DNA from: DASYSA01 sp036003885
Lineage (GTDB): Bacteria > Acidobacteriota > Blastocatellia > UBA7656
Reading direction: 5' to 3'
Assembly (NCBI GenBank): GCA_036003885.1
Contig: DASYSA010000415.1
Span: 1 to 25,556 of the forward strand
Length of the DNA stretch: 25,556 nt
The position numbers and the translations under genes were made by a program. Below are positions 15,872 through 23,969 of the stretch, piece after piece (position 1 is the first letter of the stretch; each line of letters begins with the position of its first letter). The notes under the pieces are model-generated. The model saw nothing but the letters and a program-made list of their open reading frames with translations, did no database searches and was not told the DNA's origin.

Positions 15872-16210
15872 ATGGCTAACGACGATCTTACGCAAAAGCT
15901 TTCAGGCAACGATGAGGATCGAACTACGCAACCGACACTGATGGCTGTGCTTGCACTTGTGCGCGAAGTTAAGGACAGCGTGGACCGTTTGAGTGGACAG
16001 GTAACTGAGTTGCGTTCAGAGGTAACTGAGTTGCGTTCAGAAGTAACTCGTTTGAGCACTCGCCTTGATGAAGTGGAATCAAGACTCGCTCGCGATATCG
16101 CTGGACTCGGCTACAAGATAGAAGCACTAAATAAGAGTCGTCTCCAGACTGAAGCAGATTATTCCAGTCTGTTTGACCGGGTCAGCAAATTGGAATCTAA
16201 GATTTCGTAA
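15872..16210 (+). CDS. Small coiled-coil protein of unknown function
   Basis: A good ribosome-binding site (GGAGAA) lies about 6 nt before the ATG at 15872. The 112-residue soluble, charged protein has an unstructured start (about 1-22) and a long heptad-patterned helix (about 27-110). Within it, VTELRSE is repeated at about residues 44-57 and followed by the variant VTRLSTR. At DNA level this is a near-perfect 21-nt tandem repeat (GTAACTGAGTTGCGTTCAGA). No transmembrane segment or catalytic motif is seen. It resembles small SlyX-like or tail-fibre-like coiled coils only in general pattern, so I assign no function. It stands alone between repeat locus 5 and a long gap. Confidence 0.72.
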   Translation: MANDDLTQKLSGNDEDRTTQPTLMAVLALVREVKDSVDRLSGQVTELRSEVTELRSEVTRLSTRLDEVESRLARDIAGLGYKIEALNKSRLQTEADYSSLFDRVSKLESKIS

Positions 16211-16626
16211 GCTTTCGAGCAGATTCCGACTCAAGCTTAAAGAATCACTCACCCGATTCCTTTGCCTGCTGGGCTGATGCCGCGCGGCCTGGCTTTCTTG
16301 TCTTCAGGCGGTAAGCATCTCGGCCTCTCGCACACCGACAACACACCCCCATACTCCGACACCCCCACCCTCCCACACTCCCCATCACGCCACCTGTAGC
16401 CCATGTACTCAACGGCACGCTCCAAACCCCTGTTTCCCGCGCTTTAGCCCATGGTCCCAGGTTTGCCTTAACCTAAGCCGAAGCCCAGGTCGATGCAGCG
16501 AGCAACGATCAGGGGCGATCGAGTGGTCCCCTAAGAAGAAAATCCGGTTCGCAACGCTGCGTCCGAGTTGCGTCCAAACCATTCTTCGAGCGAGTGAGCC
16601 AGGCCCGATAAGGGAGAGGTGTGTCA
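16211..16626. other. Intergenic region upstream of the S8 protease
   Basis: I see no gene here. The segment 16341-16395 is strongly C-rich on the plus strand (ACACCCC, ATACTCC, CACCCCC-like units of about 7 nt) and may be a decayed one-armed relative of the heptamer loci. The remainder should hold the protease promoter, which I could not identify. Confidence 0.5.
16612..16619 (+). promoter_or_regulatory. Ribosome-binding site fixing the S8 protease start
   Basis: GGGAGAGG ends 7 nt before the ATG at 16627 but only 1 nt before the in-frame GTG at 16621, so the ATG is preferred. Confidence 0.7.
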
Positions 16627-18309
16627 ATGAGAAAAGTCGTGTCCTTTGCGTTAATGTTCGCGGTTCTAATGTCTGTAGTGATCTCCCGCGTCAGCGTCGA
16701 TTCGACGGCCTCCAGCGACTCGCAGGTCACTTATGCAGGCGATCAGATATTGGTCAAGTTTAAGGCGGAGACCGGGGCCTTCGTATTAGCGCAATCCGGA
16801 ACAAGCGACTCGCTGCTCGGAGAAGGCACCAGCACCGCGGCTCTGTCGCCGGCCGAACTCGATGGGTCATATGTCATAAATCTCAACGGCAAGATGTCCG
16901 TTGAAGATGCGGTGGCCCAGGCCAGTAAAGACCCGAGAGTCGAATATGCCGAACCGAACTTTCTCTGTTACAAAACCGACACGACGCCAAACGATCCGTT
17001 CTTCGGCGAGATGTGGGGATTGAACAACTCCGGACCATCCACAAGCTCAGTAAAGGCTGGAGCCGATATCTCTGCGATCCGCGCGTGGGATCTCACCACC
17101 GGCAGCGAAGCCGTCGTCGTCGCAGTGATCGACACCGGCGTGTACCTGCAGCACGTAGACCTCGCGTCAAATGCGTGGGTGAACCCGCGTGAAGTTCGCG
17201 GCAACGGCCTGGATGATGACGGCAACGGTCTGGTCGACGATGTGAACGGGTGGAACTTCTTCGCCAACAACAATCATGTCTATACCGATGCATCCGCCGA
17301 TGGCCACGGAACGCACGTGGCCGGAACGATCGGCGCCGTCGGAAACAACGGACTGGGTGTAACCGGAGTCGCCTGGCAAGTGAAGCTGATGTCTCTCAAG
17401 TTTCTGGACAAAACGCCAGGCGCAATTGATGGAGCCGTTCGGGCGATTAACTATGCGATCGAACAAAAGCGCCGCGGAGTGAATGTGAAGGTGATCAACG
17501 CCAGTTGGATTTCGTCAGGCGATTCACGAGCGTTGCACGATGCCATCGCGGCTGCGGGCACTGCAGGTATTCTGTTTGTATGCGCAGCGGGCAATGGTGG
17601 CGCAGACAGCATCGGTGACGACAATGACGGCTCTCCGACCTTTCCGGCTTCGTGGACTGATCTCCCGAGTCTGATTTCGGTCGCCGCCCTCGATTCCGGA
17701 GACAACCTGGCCCGCTTCTCGAACTACGGACGCACGTCCGTCACTGTTGCGGCTCCTGGTGTCGACATACTGAGCACCTACCCTCCGGATGGCTCCTCGG
17801 CGAGCGACTCGTACGCTTATATGGAAGGCACCTCGATGGCCACTCCACATGTGACGGGAATCGCCGCGTTACTGGCGGCGCGCTATCCCGCGCTGGTTCC
17901 TGCCGAGATAAAACAGCGCATAATTGCAACCGTCCAACCGCTGCCAGGCCTTGTTGGCAAAGTAAACGCCTCGGGTCGTGTGAACGCATACAACGCGCTC
18001 AGCAACTCGATCCCGGGAGCGGAACGTCCGTCGATCAGCGCACTCGAGACCACAGCCAAGAGTCTGGCAGTATCGGGCCTGGGCTTCGTCGGCGCAGCAA
18101 TGATAGTCGAGGTCAATGGAGTTGCTCTGCCTTCACCGAAATACGACAACGCCTCCAGGCTGGTGAACGGCACCTACACCAGAATGACCCTCAAACTCAG
18201 CAAATCGGAGATGAAGAAGATGTTGCCGATGGGGTCGCAGGTGATGATGACGGTGTTCAACACCGTGACCGGTCAGCGTTCCGCAGCATTTTCGTTTACC
18301 AGGAACTAG
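16627..18309 (+). CDS. Secreted subtilisin-like serine protease (S8 family)
   Basis: The 560-residue preproenzyme starts with a signal peptide (1-about 30, VVSFALMFAVLMSVV). A propeptide (about 36-118) follows, with GDQILVKFK and DPRVEYAEPN as in fervidolysin-type inhibitors. The catalytic domain (about 120-460) has Asp169 (VIDTG), His227 (GHGTHVAG), the oxyanion Asn323 (AAGNGG) and Ser403 (GTSMATPH). An Asp-rich calcium-type insertion, LDDDGNGLVDDVNGWNF, sits at about 195-211. The last ~95 residues form a small beta-rich domain resembling IPT/TIG (VSGLGFVGAAMIVEVNG). All triad residues are present, so it should be active outside the cytoplasm. A perfect terminator follows 30 nt after the stop, so it is a single-gene unit. 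Confidence 0.95.
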   Translation: MRKVVSFALMFAVLMSVVISRVSVDSTASSDSQVTYAGDQILVKFKAETGAFVLAQSGTSDSLLGEGTSTAALSPAELDGSYVINLNGKMSVEDAVAQASKDPRVEYAEPNFLCYKTDTTPNDPFFGEMWGLNNSGPSTSSVKAGADISAIRAWDLTTGSEAVVVAVIDTGVYLQHVDLASNAWVNPREVRGNGLDDDGNGLVDDVNGWNFFANNNHVYTDASADGHGTHVAGTIGAVGNNGLGVTGVAWQVKLMSLKFLDKTPGAIDGAVRAINYAIEQKRRGVNVKVINASWISSGDSRALHDAIAAAGTAGILFVCAAGNGGADSIGDDNDGSPTFPASWTDLPSLISVAALDSGDNLARFSNYGRTSVTVAAPGVDILSTYPPDGSSASDSYAYMEGTSMATPHVTGIAALLAARYPALVPAEIKQRIIATVQPLPGLVGKVNASGRVNAYNALSNSIPGAERPSISALETTAKSLAVSGLGFVGAAMIVEVNGVALPSPKYDNASRLVNGTYTRMTLKLSKSEMKKMLPMGSQVMMTVFNTVTGQRSAAFSFTRN

Positions 18310-18339
18310 TGCCGCTCGGTGATAATCGTGGAATGTGAG

Positions 18340-18370
18340 AGAGGAGCCTTCTTTGAGGCTCCTCTTTTTT
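18340..18370 (+). terminator. Rho-independent terminator after the S8 protease gene
   Basis: A perfect 9-bp stem (AGAGGAGCC / GGCTCCTCT) with an 8-nt loop is followed by six T. It shows that the organism uses conventional intrinsic terminators, which matters when interpreting the heptamer hairpins that lack such a T-run. Confidence 0.9.
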
Positions 18371-18637
18371 CGTTTTGACAGTGTTGGAAGCGTGAACCCG
18401 AGAGAAGGGGTCCCTGATTTCGCGAATCGCACTGAATATCACGAATGATTCGTGGCAAATCGATGGATTCGGGTGATTCGTGAGGTTCGGCGCCGCGCGC
18501 TTTCTACTGTCACCTTTTTACTGCGCCTGCCCATGGCTTCAGTCGGCGTTTCCAGCCAAAACTCACAGCTTTCACTCTCTTTTCGTGTGGCACCTCTCTT
18601 GCAGATACCCAAGGCGATTCCAAAGGCAGGTGGCATT
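18371..18637. other. Upstream region of the zinc-ribbon operon
   Basis: No gene is supported between the terminator and the zinc-ribbon ATG. A perfect 7-bp inverted repeat CACGAAT-G-ATTCGTG lies at 18440-18454, followed by further GATTCG-type units to about 18490. It looks like a short or decayed member of the heptamer family. An in-frame extension to a GTG at 18452 exists but lacks coding character and starts inside this repeat. Confidence 0.5.
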
Positions 18638-19051
18638 ATGATGGATACGCACAACGACGATACGCATAACTCAGAGACGGTCGCGATCAAAGCCTGTTGC
18701 GCTTGCGGAACAGGGCTTATGGAAAGCAATAAGTTCTGCCGCAACTGCGGTGTGCGACAGTCCGCTCAGTTTGCTCAGCTTGCCCCCAGCGATGCGTTGA
18801 GCGCGGCCGCCGAAACCGTGACAGACCTCCCGCTCCTATCCACTGCGGACGGCTACCACCCGGTGTCGGGACCGCTGGTAAAGGCGGTGGTCGCAAGCGT
18901 CTCATCCCGAGATACGGCTCCCCTTCATGGCCGCCTGCTGAAGAGCAGCATACTCGCCCTGATCTCGATTCCGATCTGGATAATGATCGTTCTCCTGTCG
19001 CCGATAGATGCGTACGTTGCCGCGCGGACCTTTTCGAGGGCGATTCAATGA
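18638..19051 (+). CDS. Zinc-ribbon protein with a C-terminal membrane helix
   Basis: The start at 18638 (an ATGATG pair; the second ATG at 18641 is equally possible) is preceded by AGGTGG at good spacing. The 137-residue product has a treble-clef/zinc-ribbon pair C20-x2-C23 and C34-x2-C37 near the N-terminus. A low-complexity linker follows, then one hydrophobic helix (about 104-124, ILALISIPIWIMIVLLSPI) and a short tail. Such small zinc-ribbon membrane proteins often regulate or scaffold a partner; the function is not known. Its TGA overlaps the ATG of the phosphatidyltransferase gene (ATGA), so the two are translationally coupled and probably act together. Confidence 0.8.
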   Translation: MMDTHNDDTHNSETVAIKACCACGTGLMESNKFCRNCGVRQSAQFAQLAPSDALSAAAETVTDLPLLSTADGYHPVSGPLVKAVVASVSSRDTAPLHGRLLKSSILALISIPIWIMIVLLSPIDAYVAARTFSRAIQ

Positions 19052-19869
19052 CCCATCTGGAACAAGCCTCAATTAACGCGATAAGCACCCTTACGCCACC
19101 CCGGTCGATAGTCTCAAGAGATGAGACCGGGGAAGCTGCCAGCCGCGTGGGGCGCACGCAGCTCTTACGCCTCGTGGCTCCCACCGGTGATCAAAAGGGT
19201 CTGAAGACGAGTTTCAGGTCAGCCGTGCGATCACAGACGAGCCTGCTGGCTCCGGTCGAACGCGTCTGTTTGACGTGGCTCGCCCAGCGTATGCCTGCGT
19301 GGGTCATGCCGGACCATCTAACCCTGCTCGGTCTCGCGGCGATGTTGATGGCGGGCGTCTGTTACGCGCTTGCCGGCTGGTGGCCGCCATTTCTGCTGAT
19401 TGCGAACATCTGGCTGGCGGTCAACTGGTTTGGCGACAGTCTGGATGGCACGCTGGCGCGCTTTCGGGACAAGCAGAGACCGCGCTACGGATTCTATGTC
19501 GATCACATAGCCGATGCGTTCGGAACTCTGTTCATCATGTGCGGCCTTGCGATGTCGGGTTACATGTCGTGGGTCGTGGCGCTTGCTGCGCTCGTAGCGT
19601 ACTCGCTGATGTCGATCAACGTGTATCTGGCTACCTATACGATCGGCACATTCAGGCTCTCGTTCTACAAATTCAGTCCGACGGAGTTGAGGATACTCCT
19701 GGCAGCGGGGAACACGGTTGCCTTGTATCATCCGACCACGCGACTGCTGGGTGGGACCCATCTCTTCTATGATGTCGCCGCCGTTATCGCGACCGCCCTG
19801 GTTGTAATGATCACGATAGCCTCGGTGGCGCGAAACACCCTGACGCTCTATCGCGCGGAAAAGGTCTGA
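19048..19869 (+). CDS. CDP-alcohol phosphatidyltransferase family protein
   Basis: This 273-residue integral membrane enzyme carries the complete family signature: D130-x2-D133-G134-x2-A137-R138, then G148-x3-D152-x3-D156. It catalyses exchange of CMP from a CDP-linked lipid or alcohol for an acceptor alcohol, as in phosphatidylglycerophosphate, phosphatidylinositol or archaetidyl-type lipid synthesis; the acceptor cannot be read from the sequence. About six helices follow residue 88. An unusual hydrophilic N-terminal extension of about 65 residues precedes the conserved PDHLTLLGL start of the domain. It overlaps the zinc-ribbon gene by 4 nt and is followed 27 nt later by a GtrA-type gene. 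Confidence 0.9.
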   Translation: MTHLEQASINAISTLTPPRSIVSRDETGEAASRVGRTQLLRLVAPTGDQKGLKTSFRSAVRSQTSLLAPVERVCLTWLAQRMPAWVMPDHLTLLGLAAMLMAGVCYALAGWWPPFLLIANIWLAVNWFGDSLDGTLARFRDKQRPRYGFYVDHIADAFGTLFIMCGLAMSGYMSWVVALAALVAYSLMSINVYLATYTIGTFRLSFYKFSPTELRILLAAGNTVALYHPTTRLLGGTHLFYDVAAVIATALVVMITIASVARNTLTLYRAEKV

Positions 19870-19896
19870 ACGGCCGGGCGAATCGGAGTCGAGAGC

Positions 19897-20298
19897 TTGA
19901 AGAGCAAAGAGAAAAAGGGATTATTACATCGATGGTTCAGGTTCAGCGCGGTGGGCGCAGCCGGGATAGCAGTGCAGGCCGCTACGCTCGCCCTGCTGTT
20001 GCGAGTCGCCGGACTGCACTATCTGGCCGCGACTGCGATTGCGGTGGAAGCATCGGTGCTTCACAACTTCGTCTGGCACCGGCGGTGGACCTGGGCGGAC
20101 CGGCGGAGCGGCAATACCTCGGCTATGTTGCTGAGGTTCAATCTCACGACTGGAGCCATGTCGATCATTGGCAATCTGGTTCTGATGGTCGTCCTGGTAG
20201 GCGGAGTCGGGTTGGCTCCATTTGTGGCCAACATGGTGACGATTGCGATCTGCTCGTTGATCAACTTCGCATTGTCGGACAGATTTGTGTTTGTGTGA
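19897..20298 (+). CDS. GtrA-like membrane protein (TTG start)
   Basis: The 133-residue, four-helix protein matches the GtrA/DPMS family: FSAVGAAGIAVQAATLALLL, VEASVLHNFVWHRRWTWADR and a final SLINFALSDRFVF. GtrA-type proteins are small membrane partners of polyprenyl-phosphate glycosyltransferases and are thought to move lipid-linked sugars across the membrane. The start is a TTG with GGAG 8 nt upstream; no in-frame ATG exists before the first helix. It is the third gene of the zinc-ribbon / CDP-alcohol transferase unit, which hints at a glycosylated lipid. It converges on the M36 protease gene. Confidence 0.88.
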   Translation: MKSKEKKGLLHRWFRFSAVGAAGIAVQAATLALLLRVAGLHYLAATAIAVEASVLHNFVWHRRWTWADRRSGNTSAMLLRFNLTTGAMSIIGNLVLMVVLVGGVGLAPFVANMVTIAICSLINFALSDRFVFV

Positions 20299-20308
20299 AG
20301 AGGAAAAG

Positions 20309-20477
20309 GAAATGCGAAATTCGAAATGCGAAGTGCGAAATTCGAAATGCGAAGTAATTCGAAGTGCGAAATGAACTTCGAATTTCAGAGTTCTTTTGAC
20401 TGCTTGACCTTCCAAATCTAAGCACCAATGTCCACCCTCCGAACTTCGCATTTCGCATTTCGCATTTCGCATTTCCA
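20309..20477. repeat. Inverted heptamer repeat, locus 6 (unit GAAATGC)
   Basis: The left arm (20309-20388) has about nine units (GAAATGC, GAAATTC, GAAGTGC variants). A ~50-nt loop follows, and the right arm (about 20441-20477) has four to five GCATTTC units. It lies between convergent gtrA-like and M36 genes. The left arm is itself partly self-complementary (GAACTTCGAATTTC), so alternative folds are likely. Confidence 0.9.
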
Positions 20478-20482
20478 AAACG

Positions 20483-20510
20483 GGGAGCGAAGGTTCCCAC
20501 CCTCGCTCCC
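20483..20510 (-). terminator. Hairpin downstream of the M36 gene, possible terminator
   Basis: GGGAGCGA / TCGCTCCC form an 8-bp stem with a 12-nt loop. On the minus strand the stem is followed by CGTTTTGG, a weak T-tract. It is about 120 nt beyond the M36 stop codon and adjacent to repeat locus 6. A terminator role is plausible but unproven. Confidence 0.4.
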
Positions 20511-20628
20511 TTGAGTTGTGCTGCGAGCAATGCCCTCTCTACGGCCTCCCCGGCGTGTCAGTCACCGTGAAGCGCTCGAATCGTCGTCTGGTCGGGGCGA
20601 TGCTCTTCGCCTGGATCGACGATTGGCG
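20511..20628. other. 3' flank of the M36 gene
   Basis: This is the remainder of the 330-nt convergent gap. I see no gene, repeat or RNA element in it beyond the locus-6 repeat and hairpin listed separately. Confidence 0.4.
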
Positions 20629-23196
20629 TTACTGGCTTGTCACCCTGACATCGTCGACCGCAGCCTCTACGAGACTCGCCGTTCCGGCATCGGCAGCCTC
20701 TATCAGGATCCTCACAGTCTGACCGGCGAAGGCGTTCAGACTCACACTGGTTGAAGCAAAGGCCCCGTCCACGTTCACCGCGGCCCCCAGCCTCTGAAAG
20801 ACGGTAGTTGTCGTTGTCCCGCTTACGATCCTCACTCTCAGGAAGTCGGCGCTCGTCGCGTTAGCTCCGTGAGCGAGGTAGGAGCTGAATGACAGCGTGA
20901 GAGTGCCGGTCGCGGGCAGCGTGATCAAGGGCGAGCGGATCGAAGTTACGCCGCCGTCGACGTCATTGACGCCGGCCGATGCGCCAGCCAGTCGCCCCGT
21001 CACCAGGTCGTTGACGCCGCTCACGGTCGTGCCGAGCTGCTTCGCACCATTGGACGTAGTAGCCTCGGGATTACCTCGCTCCCACTGTCCCGTCGTCGCT
21101 GTATCGGTTCCGCTCGGGTTGGTCACCCATCCCAAACTGGTTTCGAAGTTATCAAAGAAGACAACAGTAGCTCCGCCGCCCCCGCAATCTGCCGGGACAT
21201 CGGTCGCCGCGTTGTGAGTGGTTCCGTTGTTGCCTGTTGCCGACACGCCCATTCCATGACGCGCGAAGACCGTCCAGATTCTGCATCTGTTCGCGCCGGC
21301 GTTCAGGCTCTGGTCAGCCTGCAGAATGCCGTCGCGCGCGTCCAGGAAGGATGGGCCGCAAGGCGTGAACTTCATGCCATTCAGGACCAGGCTGTCCGAA
21401 AGCGCAGCGCCCAGTTCGTTGCGCAGGTCCCACAGGGCCGCGGCCCAGACCTCGCCGTCCCTGTGGACCTCGAAGCCGCCTACGCCCAGGTCCGCATATG
21501 AATCGTGAACCGGATTCGCCGGAACCGTGTAGGCGGCTCGTCGAATACCGCGAGTCGTATTGTTCGCGACATACTCGCCTACCCGCCCGTCGTTGTAGAA
21601 CGTGATGGCCCAGTAGTCGGACCAGCCCTCGCCCATCGCGCCCGCCTGGGTTCCTCCCAGACAGCTCGTGTTGGCAGGACCTCCCACCAGGCGATTCGAA
21701 ACGCCGTGACCAAACTCATGCATCACTACGTCCCCATCCTGCGAGCTGTCCCGGTCATCGTTTAGAGCAGTCGTGCCAAGCGTGAAGAGGAACTGCTGCA
21801 TTCGCGGACGGCTGCCCTCGGGCGGCGTGGAAAAGTTTGCATTGTTGGTTCCCGAGCCGTCCTGACACTCTGCCCTGACCGAATCGTTGCCGGTTCCGCC
21901 CCGGCCGAAGTTGTTAGTCTGGAAATTGCCGGCCGCTTCCGTGAAGCCCAACCGATAGGTGAAGTCGTGAATGAGATTCACGAAGTAGAAGAGGTTAGTA
22001 ACTGAAGCCGGCCGCTGAGTGCGCGGGTCCACGCCCGTTGCGAAGGGGAAGGTGAAGTCTTGTGTCGCAGACGACGCGTGGCCGTTGGACAACCCCGCCG
22101 TGTTGTTCGGGTCGGGTGCATTGTTGGCATCGGTATCGAGATACGCTTCTACGTTGTTGCCCGTTGTCACTGTCGAGGTGCCCATCCATCCGGCGGCGGT
22201 GTTGATCGTCGTGTCGCCGACAAAGGATTGAATCGTGCGTACCCCGGCGAGCGGGCTCTCAGTGAACACCGTGCCCTGAGCAACATCGGAGTAGAGGTTG
22301 TAGCGGAACAACAGCTCTCCGGTGTTGGCGTCAACACAGATCTCGTACCATTCGGTTGGACTGACATCGAGGAACGAATGCCAGGCTAATGCTTCTTCCG
22401 GCTCTCGATCCTCCAGGTAGACGATGCGCAGATCGGAAATAACGTTGTCGTAGCTTGATCCTACGGGGTTCGCGAAAATCGAGCGCCCCCCGCGAGTAGT
22501 GCGAGTTTCAAGAGCTTCAAACGACGAAGGGACCGGCTTGCCGGCATACTCGAATGCCTTCGCGAGGCCCTCTTCTTCCGACAGGGCCGTCTTTGTTTTC
22601 ACCTTGCCGTCAGGGATGACCCATCCTTCGTTCACCGACAACACCTCGCCGTTGTCACTGATTGCAACCTGGACGTGTCCGTGGAAGACGGTGATGTTGC
22701 TGATGGTCTGTTCATAGTTGAGGAAGGTGGCGCGGGTGTCATTATCTTCGCTCTCGAGTTTGAGTCTCCGCACGTCACGCCGCGTCAGACCGAAGACGTC
22801 GCTGTTCTCTGACAGGAAACCGCGAGCGATGTCGTCGGGCGATCCCTTGGAGGACGCGGTAAGAGCGCCGTTGGAGTTGAAGAAGACACGGGGAACACCA
22901 GCTTCGTTGAGCCGGGCCTGCAGCCCCTCGCCTGCCGATCCCATCTTTGAGCGAAATCTCTCGATTGAGGCGAGGCGATCTCGCGTTCGGGGTGTGTTGG
23001 CAGTGATTGCCAGATCGGGGCCTGCCGGGTCCCGTCTGATGTCAAAGTCAGGCATGGCCGCGTCAATGCGCCTCGCTTCGGCGCTAACCGGCTGGTCTGA
23101 AGGCGGTGTAATACTCCGGGCGCCGCTGACTCGAATGGATGCCGCCGACTCCAGAACGAGAATGGCGGCCAAGCACATTACTATTTTTGTGCGCAT
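20629..23196 (-). CDS. Secreted M36 (fungalysin-like) zinc metalloprotease
   Basis: The 855-residue preproenzyme begins with a signal peptide (1-about 25, IVMCLAAILVLESAASIRV). A propeptide with FTP/PepSY-like segments follows (about 75-240, e.g. VFHGHVQVAISDNGEVLSV). The M36 catalytic domain has the zinc motif HEFGH (H493, E494, H497) and the third ligand E523 in GEGWSDYWA. The C-terminal ~180 residues are a beta-sandwich (FFDNFETSLGWV ... VDDVRV) of the kind used for substrate or surface binding. M36 enzymes degrade extracellular protein. The ATG is preceded by AGGAG at a rather long 12-nt spacing. It forms a second exported protease in this window together with the S8 enzyme. Confidence 0.94.
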   Translation of the reverse strand: MRTKIVMCLAAILVLESAASIRVSGARSITPPSDQPVSAEARRIDAAMPDFDIRRDPAGPDLAITANTPRTRDRLASIERFRSKMGSAGEGLQARLNEAGVPRVFFNSNGALTASSKGSPDDIARGFLSENSDVFGLTRRDVRRLKLESEDNDTRATFLNYEQTISNITVFHGHVQVAISDNGEVLSVNEGWVIPDGKVKTKTALSEEEGLAKAFEYAGKPVPSSFEALETRTTRGGRSIFANPVGSSYDNVISDLRIVYLEDREPEEALAWHSFLDVSPTEWYEICVDANTGELLFRYNLYSDVAQGTVFTESPLAGVRTIQSFVGDTTINTAAGWMGTSTVTTGNNVEAYLDTDANNAPDPNNTAGLSNGHASSATQDFTFPFATGVDPRTQRPASVTNLFYFVNLIHDFTYRLGFTEAAGNFQTNNFGRGGTGNDSVRAECQDGSGTNNANFSTPPEGSRPRMQQFLFTLGTTALNDDRDSSQDGDVVMHEFGHGVSNRLVGGPANTSCLGGTQAGAMGEGWSDYWAITFYNDGRVGEYVANNTTRGIRRAAYTVPANPVHDSYADLGVGGFEVHRDGEVWAAALWDLRNELGAALSDSLVLNGMKFTPCGPSFLDARDGILQADQSLNAGANRCRIWTVFARHGMGVSATGNNGTTHNAATDVPADCGGGGATVVFFDNFETSLGWVTNPSGTDTATTGQWERGNPEATTSNGAKQLGTTVSGVNDLVTGRLAGASAGVNDVDGGVTSIRSPLITLPATGTLTLSFSSYLAHGANATSADFLRVRIVSGTTTTTVFQRLGAAVNVDGAFASTSVSLNAFAGQTVRILIEAADAGTASLVEAAVDDVRVTSQ

Positions 23197-23588
23197 ATCT
23201 ATCTCATACTCCTTTCAGTCTTGAGCGGTACAAACGCACGACAGGTTGCTTCGACCTGCCGCGTAGGAGGTGAATAGGCGGAGCACATTGAACTTTTTCG
23301 CAGGCTGGGACCCTGGCCAGTCGGCGGCCCCGATGGCTGAGCCGATGGCATGCCCACCTCGACATTTCGCCGAGAGCGCTAAACGACTGCGGCATAGCTG
23401 GAGACCGCGGCGCCTTTGGGGGGCCAGAAGAGTCGCCTGACGGAAAAGCTGTTCTACTGTAATGCCTTATTTCTGATTGACGACGACGGCTGGCGTATGA
23501 GCAGGTGGAACAATGCTACGCCGAAGTGCGACCGCCGACTCTGCACCCTTTTCGACCGACAGTACGATAAGGCAATGGGTGCTGGCCA

Positions 23589-23616
23589 CCAAAAAGACAG
23601 GTGAGCCGTCCCCTCT
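23589..23616. repeat. Possible single REP-like element
   Basis: On the minus strand this reads GAGGGGACGGCTCACC followed by TGTCTTTTTGG. It resembles the widespread GGGGAC...CTTTTT repeats seen near REP-associated tyrosine transposases. This is recognised by pattern only, from a single copy in the window. Confidence 0.35.
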
Positions 23617-23712
23617 TGATCTGCACTACCATCCTTAGAAGATCTTTTTTTCTTGTCACGATCGCGAGGAGGCCGCTATTGAACCATACCTCTCGAAGGC
23701 TGTCAAGAAAGT

Positions 23713-23969
23713 TCAGTTTTTAGTTTTAAGTTTTGAGTCTCCAGTTTCGAGATACGGTTTCGTGTCTTATTGGTAGAATCCGATTTTCGGGCATCCTGCC
23801 AGGGGAAAATCTGAAAAATGTAGAGCTGAAACCGAAAACTGAAACTGGCTCCGTTTGACAGTTCTTGGCCGAACGTTGTACATGAGTTGGATATCGACAG
23901 GCGAGTTATCGTGCTCAGTTTTTCAACCTTGCATAACGAAAGGCTAAAAACTGAAGACTGAAAGCTGGG
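23713..23969. repeat. Inverted heptamer repeat, locus 7 (unit CAGTTTT)
   Basis: The left arm (about 23713-23750) has CAGTTTT, TAGTTTT, AAGTTTT and CAGTTTC units. Two separate complementary arms follow: 23826-23848 (GAAAACT, GAAACTG) and 23944-23969 (TAAAAACT, GAAGACT, GAAAGCT). It therefore has one left arm and two possible right arms, allowing alternative pairings. The last arm ends two nucleotides before the start codon of the TPR gene. Confidence 0.82.

Noticed and set aside
23205..23207. A tiny ATG-AGA-TAG reading frame just before the M36 start
   Set aside because: Three codons long and only 1 nt from the ribosome-binding site; too little to call a regulatory leader peptide.
23240..23400. 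A cyclic-di-GMP or SAM riboswitch upstream of M36
   Set aside because: Some fragments looked suggestive, but the conserved core sequences of these classes are not present on either strand.
23416..23604. A 62-codon open frame in the gap before the TPR gene
   Set aside because: No ribosome-binding site, no recognisable motif, and composition unlike neighbouring genes.
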